A stretch of DNA of 64,000 nt from Salinisphaera sp052044135. GTDB lineage: Bacteria > Pseudomonadota > Gammaproteobacteria > Nevskiales > Salinisphaeraceae. Shown here in pieces: positions 40,144 through 48,481 of the stretch. How positions within the stretch are numbered: position 1 is the stretch's first letter; each line of letters starts with the position of its first letter. The notes under the pieces were generated by a model. The model did no database searches, had not been told where the DNA came from, and saw only the letters and a list, made by a program, of their open reading frames with translations. The position numbers were made by a program, and so were the translations under genes. The stretch lies in contig NZ_JBQDYF010000004.1 of the NCBI RefSeq assembly GCF_052044135.1, positions 1-64,000 of the forward strand. The letters run 5' to 3'.

Positions 40144-41818
40144 TGACTTCCTCGCCGCTATTGTTCTCGCCGTTGCTGTCTTCGCCCCGTATCCAGCGAC
40201 GCAGCAACTCGGCCGTTTCCTCCGGTCGAGTCCGCGCCAGCTCCTGCGCACTTTCGACTTGGCGCTGATGATCGACCTGCGGGCTCACAACTTCTCCGTC
40301 GCCATCATCAACGCCGGACCGCGTCCGTCGTTGGGTCCAGGCAGGTCGCGGCGGCGTGGGCAGCGATTCACGAATCCAGCGCGCCAATGGCTTGGCCAGA
40401 CCGAACAGGATCAGCAACGCCGCAAGCAGGGCCATGAGCGATTTCATCAGGGCCGAACTGCTCACATAGGCACGCCACGAGGTGGTGGCTGGCGTGGGTG
40501 CGTTCTCAATCCCGAACGGCACTTCGGCCACGTTGACCTTGAGGTTGGGTGCAGCAATCGCGCTCTGGACGATCTGCTTGATCTGCGCCGCCAGCTGCTT
40601 GTTCGACCCCATGGCGTGTTGATTGAGGACGACCGATACAGACAACCCCTTGAGGTGCCAAGGCGGAGCGTGCGAGACCGTTGTCGAATGATCGACTTGA
40701 TAATGAACATCCCACTTGTTGCTGCTGGAATGAGGGGCGGTCTTCTGCTGGCTTGTCTGGCTGCCAGCCTGACTACTGCCTTGGCCTTGGTTGCTGCCGT
40801 TTCCGTTTCCATTGCCTTGGCCGTTGCCCTGGCCACCGTTCTGCTGCGATGTCTTGAGCGGCGCGGCGGCTTTGCCCGGTGGCTGATTGGAGAGGGCGCC
40901 CGGCACCCCCTGCTGGCTGTTGCCGTCGCCCACCTGGTTATGGGTCTCGTGCTTGAGTTGCCCTACCTTGGATTTCGGACCGTACTGTTCAGCGCGCGAT
41001 GTCGCTTGCGTGAAGTCAATCGAGGCCGCGGCCGACACCCGCATGTTCTGCGTGCCGAGCAACGGCTGGATCAATGCCTCAATATGACGCTCGGTGCGGT
41101 GCTCGACCTGCGATGTGAACTGGATCTGTTGCTGGGCCTCGCCGAGCCCGGAGTGCGACACGGGCGCCAATACATTGCCGTTCTGGTCGGTGACGGTGAC
41201 CCGCTTGGCATCGAGGCCCGGGACGGAGTTGGCCACCATCTGACCAATCGCCTGCGCCTGATTGGTTGAGAGTCCGCCTGCACCCACGCGAATCCAGACA
41301 GACGCCTTGGGATGCGGCTGGTTCTTGAGAAAGGGTGTGGATTTAGGCAGGGCGAGCGTGACCCGGGCGTTGCTGACGCCATTGATCCCCTCGATCGCCT
41401 GGCTGAGTCGGTTTTCGATCGCGCGACGTGACAGCGCGTTCTCGGCGGTTGCGCTCGTGGTCATCGACCCTTTCGTCAGTTTCTGATAGGCCTGACTGCC
41501 CTGACTTTCCGGTACCCCCATCTGGCCAAGCTTGAGTCGCGCACGGGCCAGGTCGGGGGCGGGCACACTGATGATGCTGCCGCTGGAGTTCAGCTTGTAG
41601 GGAATGCCGAGCTTTTGCAGCTTGTCGATGACCTGGCCGCCTTCGCTCGCCGACAGGCCATCGTAAAGCGGTGAGTAGCTCGGCCCGCGTCCGAGGATGA
41701 CCACTAGGAGGAGCGCTGCGGCCACACTGCCTGCGACGACCATCCAAACCCATCTCGGCCATTCGGCCACCCGCGCGCGTTGAGCGGCTACAAACGCCTT
41801 CCAGTCGAACCCGGCCAC
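40130..41818 (-). CDS. fliF: MS-ring protein FliF
   Basis: A 562-residue inner-membrane ring protein. Two membrane helices (about 24-42 and 455-475) flank a long periplasmic region. Ring-building marks are YSPLYDGLSASEGGQVIDKL near 49, SIISVPAPDLARARLKLGQM near 81 and ALSRRAIENRLSQAIEGING near 126. A Gly/Asn/Gln-rich insertion (about 320-360) lies in the second half. The acidic C-terminus (ending GENNSGEEVNDGA) binds FliG. It follows fliE by 10 bases. Confidence 0.95.
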   Translation of the reverse strand: MAGFDWKAFVAAQRARVAEWPRWVWMVVAGSVAAALLLVVILGRGPSYSPLYDGLSASEGGQVIDKLQKLGIPYKLNSSGSIISVPAPDLARARLKLGQMGVPESQGSQAYQKLTKGSMTTSATAENALSRRAIENRLSQAIEGINGVSNARVTLALPKSTPFLKNQPHPKASVWIRVGAGGLSTNQAQAIGQMVANSVPGLDAKRVTVTDQNGNVLAPVSHSGLGEAQQQIQFTSQVEHRTERHIEALIQPLLGTQNMRVSAAASIDFTQATSRAEQYGPKSKVGQLKHETHNQVGDGNSQQGVPGALSNQPPGKAAAPLKTSQQNGGQGNGQGNGNGNGSNQGQGSSQAGSQTSQQKTAPHSSSNKWDVHYQVDHSTTVSHAPPWHLKGLSVSVVLNQHAMGSNKQLAAQIKQIVQSAIAAPNLKVNVAEVPFGIENAPTPATTSWRAYVSSSALMKSLMALLAALLILFGLAKPLARWIRESLPTPPRPAWTQRRTRSGVDDGDGEVVSPQVDHQRQVESAQELARTRPEETAELLRRWIRGEDSNGENNSGEEVNDGA

Positions 41819-41828
41819 GCGGACCCCC

Positions 41829-42128
41829 TTAGACCGGCATGTTCATGATGGTGCTATAGGCGTTGACGATGTGGTTACGCACGGCAACGGTGGCGTTCCA
41901 GTCAACCCGCGCGTGGGCGGAGGCTTCCATGGCCTTCTCCAAGCTGGCACCTGGGGCGCCGCTGACGACGGCCCGGTTACTGACGTCGGAAGTGTGCTGC
42001 GCCTGACTGACATTTTCGAGCGCCTGATTCAGGCTTTGGGCAAAGCTTGGCTGGCTCGCTTTGTTCTGCGACGTCAACGAAAGTCCGGCCTGATGCAGCG
42101 CCTGGATCGGCGCAACGGCATAACTCAT
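41829..42128 (-). CDS. fliE: Rod adaptor protein FliE
   Basis: A 99-residue protein. FAQSLNQALENVSQAQHTSD near residue 30 and ASLEKAMEASAHARVDWNAT near 60 are FliE marks, and the end YSTIMNMPV matches the usual Y-EIM-M-V. FliE joins the MS ring to the rod. ATG 42128 (MSYAVAP) is chosen; the upstream in-frame start at 42173 would reach into the promoter. It is the first gene of the 15-gene minus operon. Confidence 0.92.
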   Translation of the reverse strand: MSYAVAPIQALHQAGLSLTSQNKASQPSFAQSLNQALENVSQAQHTSDVSNRAVVSGAPGASLEKAMEASAHARVDWNATVAVRNHIVNAYSTIMNMPV

Positions 42129-42181
42129 GAGGGTCCCTCCCGCCTCGAATTGGATGCCATGTTTGCAGACCATGGCGTGAC

Positions 42182-42219
42182 GTGTCTATTATGACCATAA
42201 CACTATTACTCATCAAACC
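42182..42219. promoter_or_regulatory. Conserved divergent control motif, fliE/flgB
   Basis: GTGT-N-TATTATG-N-CCAT-N4-CTATTA-N5-CAAACC, the same as at 25191-25227 apart from one base of spacing. On the minus strand it reads TTGATG-N17-CATAAT, a good sigma-70 promoter about 50 bases before fliE. CTATTA occurs twice here as a direct repeat (42186-42191 and 42203-42208). flgB begins 54 bases after the first base of the motif. Confidence 0.65.
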
Positions 42220-42235
42220 TCGCATTCGGTCTGCC

Positions 42236-42589
42236 ATGCCGACACTCGACTCGATCAACTACTTCGGTGCCGCCCTGCAGGCCAGTGCTCGGGTGCAGCG
42301 CCTCACCGCCTCGAACATCGCCAACGCGGATACACCGGGCTACAAGGCGCGGGGCGTCGATTTCAAAAAAGCGCTGGCCGCACGGTTGCAGCACGATAGC
42401 CCGCCAGCCGCGCAGTATGAGCGTGGCCTGCCGACTGGGCTGGACGGCAACGACGTGTCGGCGGATCACGAAAGTCTGGTAGCGGCGGCCAATGCCACCC
42501 GGATGCGTGAGTCCCTGACGTTCCTCAACGGCAGTACGCAATCGATGATTACGGCGCTGCGCCCCAACAAGGGCAGCAGTAATGGATAG
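42236..42589 (+). CDS. flgB: Proximal rod protein FlgB
   Basis: A 117-residue rod protein. RLTASNIANADTPGYKARGV near residue 21 is the flagellar rod/hook mark (NiANadTPGYKA). The C-terminal helix is NATRMRESLTFLNGSTQSMI. It is somewhat shorter than E. coli FlgB (138). ATG 42236 is chosen so that the protein starts MPTLDSI. It is the first gene of the flgB-flgA plus operon and diverges from fliE across 107 bp. Confidence 0.92.
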   Translation: MPTLDSINYFGAALQASARVQRLTASNIANADTPGYKARGVDFKKALAARLQHDSPPAAQYERGLPTGLDGNDVSADHESLVAAANATRMRESLTFLNGSTQSMITALRPNKGSSNG

Positions 42590-42631
42590 CGGGATCGCCA
42601 CCCCGTGTGTGTTTCAGAAAGGAAGGTGACC

Positions 42632-43027
42632 ATGTCCGGCATCTACGATATTTCCGGCAGTGCACTCTTGGCCCAGCGTCAGCGCCTGAACCTGATCGCG
42701 GGCAATATGGCCAACGCCGATTCGACCACCTCGGCCAACGGCACGCCCTTTCGGGCCCGCCTGCCGGTATTCGCCGCGGACCAGCCCGAGGCCAGCGGCG
42801 CCGCCGGGGTCCACGTCACAGGTGTGGTTCAGAGTCAGGCTCCGCTCAAGAAAACCTATGACCCGGGTAATCCGGCGGCGAACAAGCAGGGCTATGTGGT
42901 CGGGTCCAACGTCTCGCTAGTGCGCCAGATGAGCGACATGATTGATGCCACGCAGAGCTATAAGGCCAATTTGTCGATGCTCCATCAGGGCGAGCAGATC
43001 GATCAGGCCATTATTCGTGACTTGTAA
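42632..43027 (+). CDS. flgC: Proximal rod protein FlgC
   Basis: A 131-residue rod protein (134 in E. coli). RLNLIAGNMANADSTTSANG near residue 18 is the rod mark, and NVSLVRQMSDMIDATQSYKA near 90 is the family C-terminal motif. AAAGGAAGG before ATG 42632 is a strong ribosome binding site. It is 42 bp after flgB and 15 bp before flgD. Confidence 0.94.
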   Translation: MSGIYDISGSALLAQRQRLNLIAGNMANADSTTSANGTPFRARLPVFAADQPEASGAAGVHVTGVVQSQAPLKKTYDPGNPAANKQGYVVGSNVSLVRQMSDMIDATQSYKANLSMLHQGEQIDQAIIRDL

Positions 43028-43042
43028 CCTCAGGAGCGTTCC

Positions 43043-43729
43043 ATGAGCGTACTCAATGCCCCGATGAATGCCACGACCGGGATCGCCCCGGCGACCCAGT
43101 CGACGACTGGCAACGGCTCATCATCCAGCACCTCGTCTTCGGCATTCAATCAGATCAACGAGCAGTCGTTTCTCAAGCTGCTGACCACCCAGCTGCAGCA
43201 CCAGGACCCGACCCAGCCGGTTAAGGAGCAACAATTGGCCGGGGAGATGGCGGCATTCTCGACCGCCACCGGGGTCAACACCCTGAACAATACCGCCCAG
43301 GGCATGGCCTCGACCCAGACCGCGAGTGCGCTATCCAAGGCCTCGGCGCTGGTCGGCAAGCAGGTGACCACCAGCGGCGATGCGCTGGTGACCAATGCCA
43401 GTGGTCACGCCACGGGCGCATTCAAGCTCAACAGTGCGGCGAAGAATGTCGCGGTCAACGTCGCGGATGCCAGCGGAAAGACGGTCGGCCAGGTCAGCCT
43501 CGGCGCCCTGGGGGCTGGCACCCACACCTTTCAGTGGGCCAACGGCTCGCCGAATCAGGCCTACCAGTTCTCGGTGGCGGCGAGCAACAGCGGCGGTGGC
43601 TCCGTGACCGCCACGCCAGCCTCGCTGTACACCGTGACGGGTGTCCAGTCGTCCGGCGGCGCCGTCTCACTGAGTCTGGCCGGCAGCCCCAATTCGCTCG
43701 CCCTGAGCAACGTGCAGCAGATCCTTTAA
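43043..43729 (+). CDS. flgD: Hook cap protein FlgD
   Basis: A 228-residue protein. FLKLLTTQLQHQDPTQPVKE near residue 43 is the FlgD mark, and QLAGEMAAFSTATGVNTLNN follows. The C-terminal part (100-220) is the Ig-like/tudor hook-capping region with GTHTFQWANGS near 160. FlgD caps the growing hook and is lost when the hook is finished. AGGAGCG precedes the start. Confidence 0.94.
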   Translation: MSVLNAPMNATTGIAPATQSTTGNGSSSSTSSSAFNQINEQSFLKLLTTQLQHQDPTQPVKEQQLAGEMAAFSTATGVNTLNNTAQGMASTQTASALSKASALVGKQVTTSGDALVTNASGHATGAFKLNSAAKNVAVNVADASGKTVGQVSLGALGAGTHTFQWANGSPNQAYQFSVAASNSGGGSVTATPASLYTVTGVQSSGGAVSLSLAGSPNSLALSNVQQIL

Positions 43730-43742
43730 GGAGGAATCATCG

Positions 43743-44969
43743 ATGAGTCTGAATACCGCCGTCTCCGGCATCAAGGCTGCGCAGGCCGGCCTCAACGTCA
43801 CCAGTAACGATCTGGCGAATGCCAATACCACCGGCTTCAAGTCCGGGACCCAGCGTTTCGCCGACATCTATCCGTCTACGCCGAACAGCGCGGGCCTCGG
43901 GGTCAGCACGGGTAACATCGAACGCAGCTTCCAGCAGGGCAATACCCAGACGACCAGCAATCCGCTGGATCTGGCCATTCAGGGCAATGGCTACTTCGTG
44001 ACCAATCACCACGGCACGCAGCAGTACACCCGCGACGGTAACTTTCAGCTCAATCCGAGCACCAACCAGATCGTCAATGCCTCCGGTGATTCGGTTCTGG
44101 GTTTCCAGGGCACGAACACCAGCGGTCAGGCCGGTCCCTTGACGGTCAGCCGGGCCTCGCAGGCCGCCACGCCGACGTCCCAGGTCAAACTCAGCCTGAA
44201 CCTCAACCAGGGTGACAGCGCGATCCCGTCGGGCTCATCGTTCTCGGCTTCGAACCCGAACACCTATAATGCCACCACCTCGGTCACGGCCTACGATTCG
44301 CTCGGCAACGCGAACAACGTCAATTTGTACTTCCGCAAGCAAGGCGGGACGGCCACGGCCACCACGCCGGCAAAGTGGCAGGTCTATGCCCAGCCGGTCA
44401 ACGCCAACGGCAGCACGGTCGGATCAGCGTCACAGCTCGGGAGCGGTCTGACGTTCAGCTCCAGCGGGCAGCTGACGGGTGGCTCGACGCCGGCGCCGCT
44501 CACGGTCAACTGGGGTAACGGGGCCGGCAGCTCGAACATCAACTTCAACTTTCAAGGGACGTCACTCGCCGCTCAGAAGTTTGCGGTCAACAGCACGACC
44601 AATGACGGCTTTCCGCCCGGGACTTACCAGGGCGTGAAGATCAACAACCAGGGGCAGGTTCAGACCCAGTATTCCAACGGGCAGACGAAAACCGTCGGCA
44701 CGGTGGCCGTGGCGAACTTCGTCAACCAGCAGGGGCTGAACCCGGCGTCCAATAACGCCTTCCTGGCGACGACCACCTCGGGGCCGGCCAATATCAATGC
44801 GCCCGGTGTCGGCAATGCCGGCAAGGTGCAGTCCGGTGTGCTCGAGCAGTCCAATGTGGACCTGTCGAGCAAGCTCGTGAGCCTGATCACCGACCAGCAG
44901 GCCTATCAGGCGAACACCAAGAGCATCAGCACGGACAAGCAGGACACGCAGCGTCTGCTGCAAATCTAG
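43743..44969 (+). CDS. flgE: Hook protein FlgE
   Basis: A 408-residue hook subunit (402 in E. coli). SLNTAVSGIKAAQAGLNVTS at the start with NDLANANTTGFKSGTQRFAD, LDLAIQGNGYFVTN near 76, and the ending SLITDQQAYQANTKSISTDK are hook/rod family marks. AAGGAGG precedes ATG 43743. A 127-bp gap follows before flgF, longer than elsewhere in the operon, with a small GGCGGC-GCCGCC inverted repeat in it. Confidence 0.95.
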   Translation: MSLNTAVSGIKAAQAGLNVTSNDLANANTTGFKSGTQRFADIYPSTPNSAGLGVSTGNIERSFQQGNTQTTSNPLDLAIQGNGYFVTNHHGTQQYTRDGNFQLNPSTNQIVNASGDSVLGFQGTNTSGQAGPLTVSRASQAATPTSQVKLSLNLNQGDSAIPSGSSFSASNPNTYNATTSVTAYDSLGNANNVNLYFRKQGGTATATTPAKWQVYAQPVNANGSTVGSASQLGSGLTFSSSGQLTGGSTPAPLTVNWGNGAGSSNINFNFQGTSLAAQKFAVNSTTNDGFPPGTYQGVKINNQGQVQTQYSNGQTKTVGTVAVANFVNQQGLNPASNNAFLATTTSGPANINAPGVGNAGKVQSGVLEQSNVDLSSKLVSLITDQQAYQANTKSISTDKQDTQRLLQI

Positions 44970-45096
44970 TGGCTAATGCTGTCGTGATTCAGGACTGCAA
45001 GCGATCCGAGGCGGCGACCAGGAACCAGCCGCCAGCCGTCGCCCCGGGCCCGACTCCGGCAGCCTGGCATCGGTACTGTTATGGAGGATCTTCGCT

Positions 45097-45849
45097 TTGA
45101 GTTCCCCGACGCTCTATAGCGCAATGAGCGGGCTGCAGGCCACCAGTTATCGGCAGGCTCTGCAGAGCAACAATCTCGCCAACGCCAACACCACGGGTTT
45201 TCGCGCCCAGGTCGGCAACCTGCGCAGCGTGCCCTTGGTGGGGCCCGCCCCGGACGCCGGCCAGTCCGATGTCGTGACCCAGGACAGTGGCTACTCGCGC
45301 CAGGCCGGTGCGATCAATCGCACCGGTTCGCCATGGAATGTGGCGCTCAATGGCAAGGGGTGGCTGCTGACCCGCACCGCATCGGGTCAGATGGCCCTGT
45401 CGCGCGACGGCCGGCTCCATCGCGGCCAGAACGGTTTGGTGCGGGACAGCGCCGGGAGCGTGGTTCTCGGCGCCAACAAGAATCCGATCAGCCTGCCCAA
45501 ACTCCAGCATATGGTGATCGGCAGTGATGGCACGATTTCCGGTGTGCCGGCGGGGCAGGGCAATCAGCAGGCGCAGCAGTTCAATCAGCTGTTTATTGCC
45601 CAGAAACCGCAGGGCCACCTCAAGCGCATCGGCGACAGCCGCTTTGCAGTGCCCAAGAACGCTGCCCCGATCCAGCAAGCTACGGGTACACAAGTTAAGC
45701 AGGGCTACCTGGAGGGCTCGGACGTGAGTGCGGTCAAGGCCATGACCCAGCTCATTTCCGATACCCGCTCGTTCCAGATGGAAACCAAGCTGGTGCACAG
45801 CACGGAGTCGATGGCCAGCGGCCTCAATTCTCTTATCAGTCAAGGATAG
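45097..45849 (+). CDS. flgF: Rod protein FlgF
   Basis: A 250-residue rod protein. YSAMSGLQATSYRQALQSNN at residue 7 and NLANANTTGFRAQVGNLRSV near 27 are the rod marks; WNVALNGKGWLLTRTASGQM near 80 is the flgF/G type. The end is QLISDTRSFQMETKLVHSTE. TTG 45097 is the start: GGAGG lies nine bases upstream and no ATG fits the frame. It is six bases before flgG. Confidence 0.92.
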   Translation: MSSPTLYSAMSGLQATSYRQALQSNNLANANTTGFRAQVGNLRSVPLVGPAPDAGQSDVVTQDSGYSRQAGAINRTGSPWNVALNGKGWLLTRTASGQMALSRDGRLHRGQNGLVRDSAGSVVLGANKNPISLPKLQHMVIGSDGTISGVPAGQGNQQAQQFNQLFIAQKPQGHLKRIGDSRFAVPKNAAPIQQATGTQVKQGYLEGSDVSAVKAMTQLISDTRSFQMETKLVHSTESMASGLNSLISQG

Positions 45850-45855
45850 ACGCTT

Positions 45856-46644
45856 ATGTTCCGCGCACTTTCGACGGTCGCGACAGGGCTGCAGGCCCAG
45901 CAGACCAACATGGACGTAGTTTCCAACAACCTCGCCAACGTCAACACTACCGGCTACAAGCGGGGGAAGGCACAGTTCGAGTCGTTGCTCTATCAAAACC
46001 AAGTGCAACCCGGCGCCCAATCGACCAACAATACGGTCTACCCGTCGGGGCTCGATCTCGGTACCGGGACGCGCGTGGCCAGCGTCAAGAAGATCCAGAC
46101 CCAGGGCAATCTCAAGCAGACCAAGAATCCGCTGGACATGGCAATCAACGGCAGCGGCTTCTTCCAGGTCCAGATGCCGAACGGGCAGACCGCCTATAGC
46201 CGCGACGGTTCGTTGCAGCTCAATCAGAACGGCCAACTGGTCACCCAGGACGGCTATACCGTACTACCCGGCATTAACATTCCGAACAATGCCAAGTCGG
46301 TCACCGTCGGCACTGACGGCACCGTATCGGTGACGTTGCCGGGCTCAAGTCAGGCCCAGCAGGTCGGCCAATTGCAGCTGGCAAGCTTCGTGAATCCGCA
46401 GGGCCTGCAGCCCCAGGGCAGTAACCTGTTCATGCGGACCAACGCCAGCGGCCCGCCCCAGGTCGGCCCGCCGCAGACCAATGGCATCGGCAGTGTGCGA
46501 CAAGGCTTTGTCGAGCAGTCGAACGTCAACATCGTGGATTCGATGGTCAAGCTGATCAGTTCGCAGCGCGCTTATCAGCTGGGCACCGAGGCGGCGCACG
46601 GCGCCGACAATGAAATGAACTACCTCGCTCAGATGGGGCCGTAA
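45856..46644 (+). CDS. flgG: Distal rod protein FlgG
   Basis: A 262-residue rod protein (260 in E. coli). ATGLQAQQTNMDVVSNNLAN near residue 9, VNTTGYKRGKAQFESLLYQN after it, and the C-terminal VEQSNVNIVDSMVKLISSQR with YQLGTEAAHGADNEM are the FlgG marks. It is six bases after flgF and five bases before flgH. Confidence 0.96.
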   Translation: MFRALSTVATGLQAQQTNMDVVSNNLANVNTTGYKRGKAQFESLLYQNQVQPGAQSTNNTVYPSGLDLGTGTRVASVKKIQTQGNLKQTKNPLDMAINGSGFFQVQMPNGQTAYSRDGSLQLNQNGQLVTQDGYTVLPGINIPNNAKSVTVGTDGTVSVTLPGSSQAQQVGQLQLASFVNPQGLQPQGSNLFMRTNASGPPQVGPPQTNGIGSVRQGFVEQSNVNIVDSMVKLISSQRAYQLGTEAAHGADNEMNYLAQMGP

Positions 46645-46649
46645 CGCCA

Positions 46650-47348
46650 ATGCCCAGCGCGTTCGTTCGAGCCGTTCTGACGCTGGCCGCGCTGGCCGCG
46701 CTGGCTGGCTGTGCCACCAACCCGCCTGCTCAGCATGCCTATCTCAAGCCGCAGGCCATGCCGGTGAAACCGCAGAGTTCGCCGAAAGCAACGGGCGGGC
46801 TAGTATTTTCCTCGCGCTCGCACGTGTCCCTGTTTCAGGACCATCGGTTCTGGCGGTCTGGGGATCTGGTGACGGTGAACATCGCCCAGAATGCGACGGC
46901 GAGCGCGAACGACAACGCCCAACTCCAGCGTCAATCCTCGGTGAACGACAGCGTGTCGGCGTTCCTCGGCGTGCCGTTGACGGTGGGTTCCCTGAACGGC
47001 TCGCCGTTCAAACCCTCGTTCAACACCAGCAGCAACAACCAGTTCAAGGGCAAGGGCCAGACCAGCGCCTCGAATCAGGTCCAGGGGCAGGTCACGGCCG
47101 TGGTGACGCAAGTCGAGCCCAATGGAGTGCTGTCGCTGCGCGGGCGCACGGACGTGAACATCGACGGTGAGGTGCGCACGATCCAGATCACGGGTTACGC
47201 GCGTCAACAGGACATCGGCCCGAACAACACCGTCTCGTCGAATAATCTCGCCAACATGAACGTACAGTACGTGGGCACCGGCGCGATGCAGACGGCGCAG
47301 CGGGTGCCATGGATGGAAAATGTGCTGAACAAGATCTGGCCGTTCTGA
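46650..47348 (+). CDS. flgH: L-ring lipoprotein FlgH
   Basis: A 232-residue outer-membrane lipoprotein. The lipobox LAGC is at residues 19-22. SLFQDHRFWRSGDLVTVNIA near 55 and GVLSLRGRTDVNIDGEVRTI near 155 are FlgH marks, and the end NMNVQYVGTGAMQTAQRVPW is typical. It forms the bushing in the outer membrane with the FlgI P-ring. The flgI reading frame overlaps its 3' end, with the first usable flgI ATG at its stop codon. Confidence 0.94.
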   Translation: MPSAFVRAVLTLAALAALAGCATNPPAQHAYLKPQAMPVKPQSSPKATGGLVFSSRSHVSLFQDHRFWRSGDLVTVNIAQNATASANDNAQLQRQSSVNDSVSAFLGVPLTVGSLNGSPFKPSFNTSSNNQFKGKGQTSASNQVQGQVTAVVTQVEPNGVLSLRGRTDVNIDGEVRTIQITGYARQQDIGPNNTVSSNNLANMNVQYVGTGAMQTAQRVPWMENVLNKIWPF

Positions 47349-47374
47349 TGGACTCCAAACCCGGACGGAATACG

Positions 47375-48481
47375 ATGCGGAAACGTACTTTGCCTCGATG
47401 GGTCGGCACGCTGCTCATGGTCTTTGCCGTCGCCCCGCCGGCCGGTGCTCAGACGATCAAGGCCTTGGTCAGCTTATCCGGGGCGCCCGACAACCAGTTG
47501 GTCGGTTATGGCCTCGTGGTCGGCCTGCCTGGCACCGGCGATCAGACCACCCAGGTTCCCTACACTCAGCAGTCGATCAAGAACATGTTGCGTCAGATGG
47601 GGGTCCGCCTGCAGGGCAACTCCTACATGCAGCCCAGGGACGTGGCCGCGGTCATGGTCACCGCCCAGCTGTCGGCATTCAAACACCGCGGACAGCATCT
47701 GAATGTCACCGTGTCGGCGATGGGCAATGCCAAGTCCATCAATGGCGGCGTATTGCTGCCCACCCCGCTCAAAGGGGGTAACGGGGCGGTCTACGCCCAG
47801 GCGCAGGGTGCCGTTCTGGTTAGCGGCTATGAGGCCAGTGCGGCCGGGTCGTCATCGCGGGTCAATACGCCGACGGTCGGTCATATTCCCGGCGGCGCCA
47901 TCCTTGCCAAAACCATTCACGCGTCCTTTCAGCAGCACGACCAGACCAAACTGCTGCTCGATCGACCGGATTTTACCACCGCGGCGCATATCGCCGGCGC
48001 GATCCAAAAGACGTTCGGGCCGAATACGGCGCATGCCACATCGCCCGGCGAGGTGGTGGTCAGTCATCTCGGCCCCGACCGCGTCGCGCAGATGTCGCGA
48101 CTGATGCAACTGCAGGTCAATCCCGGCAAACGCCCGCCGCAGGTGGTGATCGACGCGCAGTCCGGCACCATCGTCATGGGCGCAGGGGTCCAGCTGGGCC
48201 CCGCCGTGGTCTCACACGGCAACCTGACCGTGCGGGTCCAGGCTCGGAACGGTGTCTCGCAGCCCGGGCCATTTAGCAATGGTCAAACTGCGGGTGTGAC
48301 CAATGCCAATGTGGCCGCCGGCCAGAGCAACGCGCATGTCGTGAAGCTGCCGCACGCCACCACGCTCGGGGCGGTGGCGCGTGCGCTCAATGCCATCGGC
48401 ACCACGTCATCGGATCTGATTGCCATCGTGCAGGCGCTCAAGGATGCCGGCGCGCTCAAGGCCCACGTGAAGGTAGAATGA
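47375..48481 (+). CDS. flgI: P-ring protein FlgI
   Basis: A 368-residue periplasmic protein (365 in E. coli). A signal peptide at 1-26 ends in PPAGAQ. LVGYGLVVGLPGTGDQTTQV near 43 and SIKNMLRQMGVRLQ near 66 are the family marks. It forms the ring around the rod in the peptidoglycan layer. ATG 47375 (MRKRTL) gives a normal signal peptide; ATG 47348, overlapping the flgH stop, adds nine residues and cannot be excluded. The stop overlaps flgJ by 4 bp. Confidence 0.94.
   Translation: MRKRTLPRWVGTLLMVFAVAPPAGAQTIKALVSLSGAPDNQLVGYGLVVGLPGTGDQTTQVPYTQQSIKNMLRQMGVRLQGNSYMQPRDVAAVMVTAQLSAFKHRGQHLNVTVSAMGNAKSINGGVLLPTPLKGGNGAVYAQAQGAVLVSGYEASAAGSSSRVNTPTVGHIPGGAILAKTIHASFQQHDQTKLLLDRPDFTTAAHIAGAIQKTFGPNTAHATSPGEVVVSHLGPDRVAQMSRLMQLQVNPGKRPPQVVIDAQSGTIVMGAGVQLGPAVVSHGNLTVRVQARNGVSQPGPFSNGQTAGVTNANVAAGQSNAHVVKLPHATTLGAVARALNAIGTTSSDLIAIVQALKDAGALKAHVKVE

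Noticed and set aside
42129..42235. Sigma-54 promoter for flagellar genes
   Set aside because: I looked for GG-N10-GC in the fliE/flgB and fliL/fliQ gaps and saw no good match; sigma-70-like boxes fit better.
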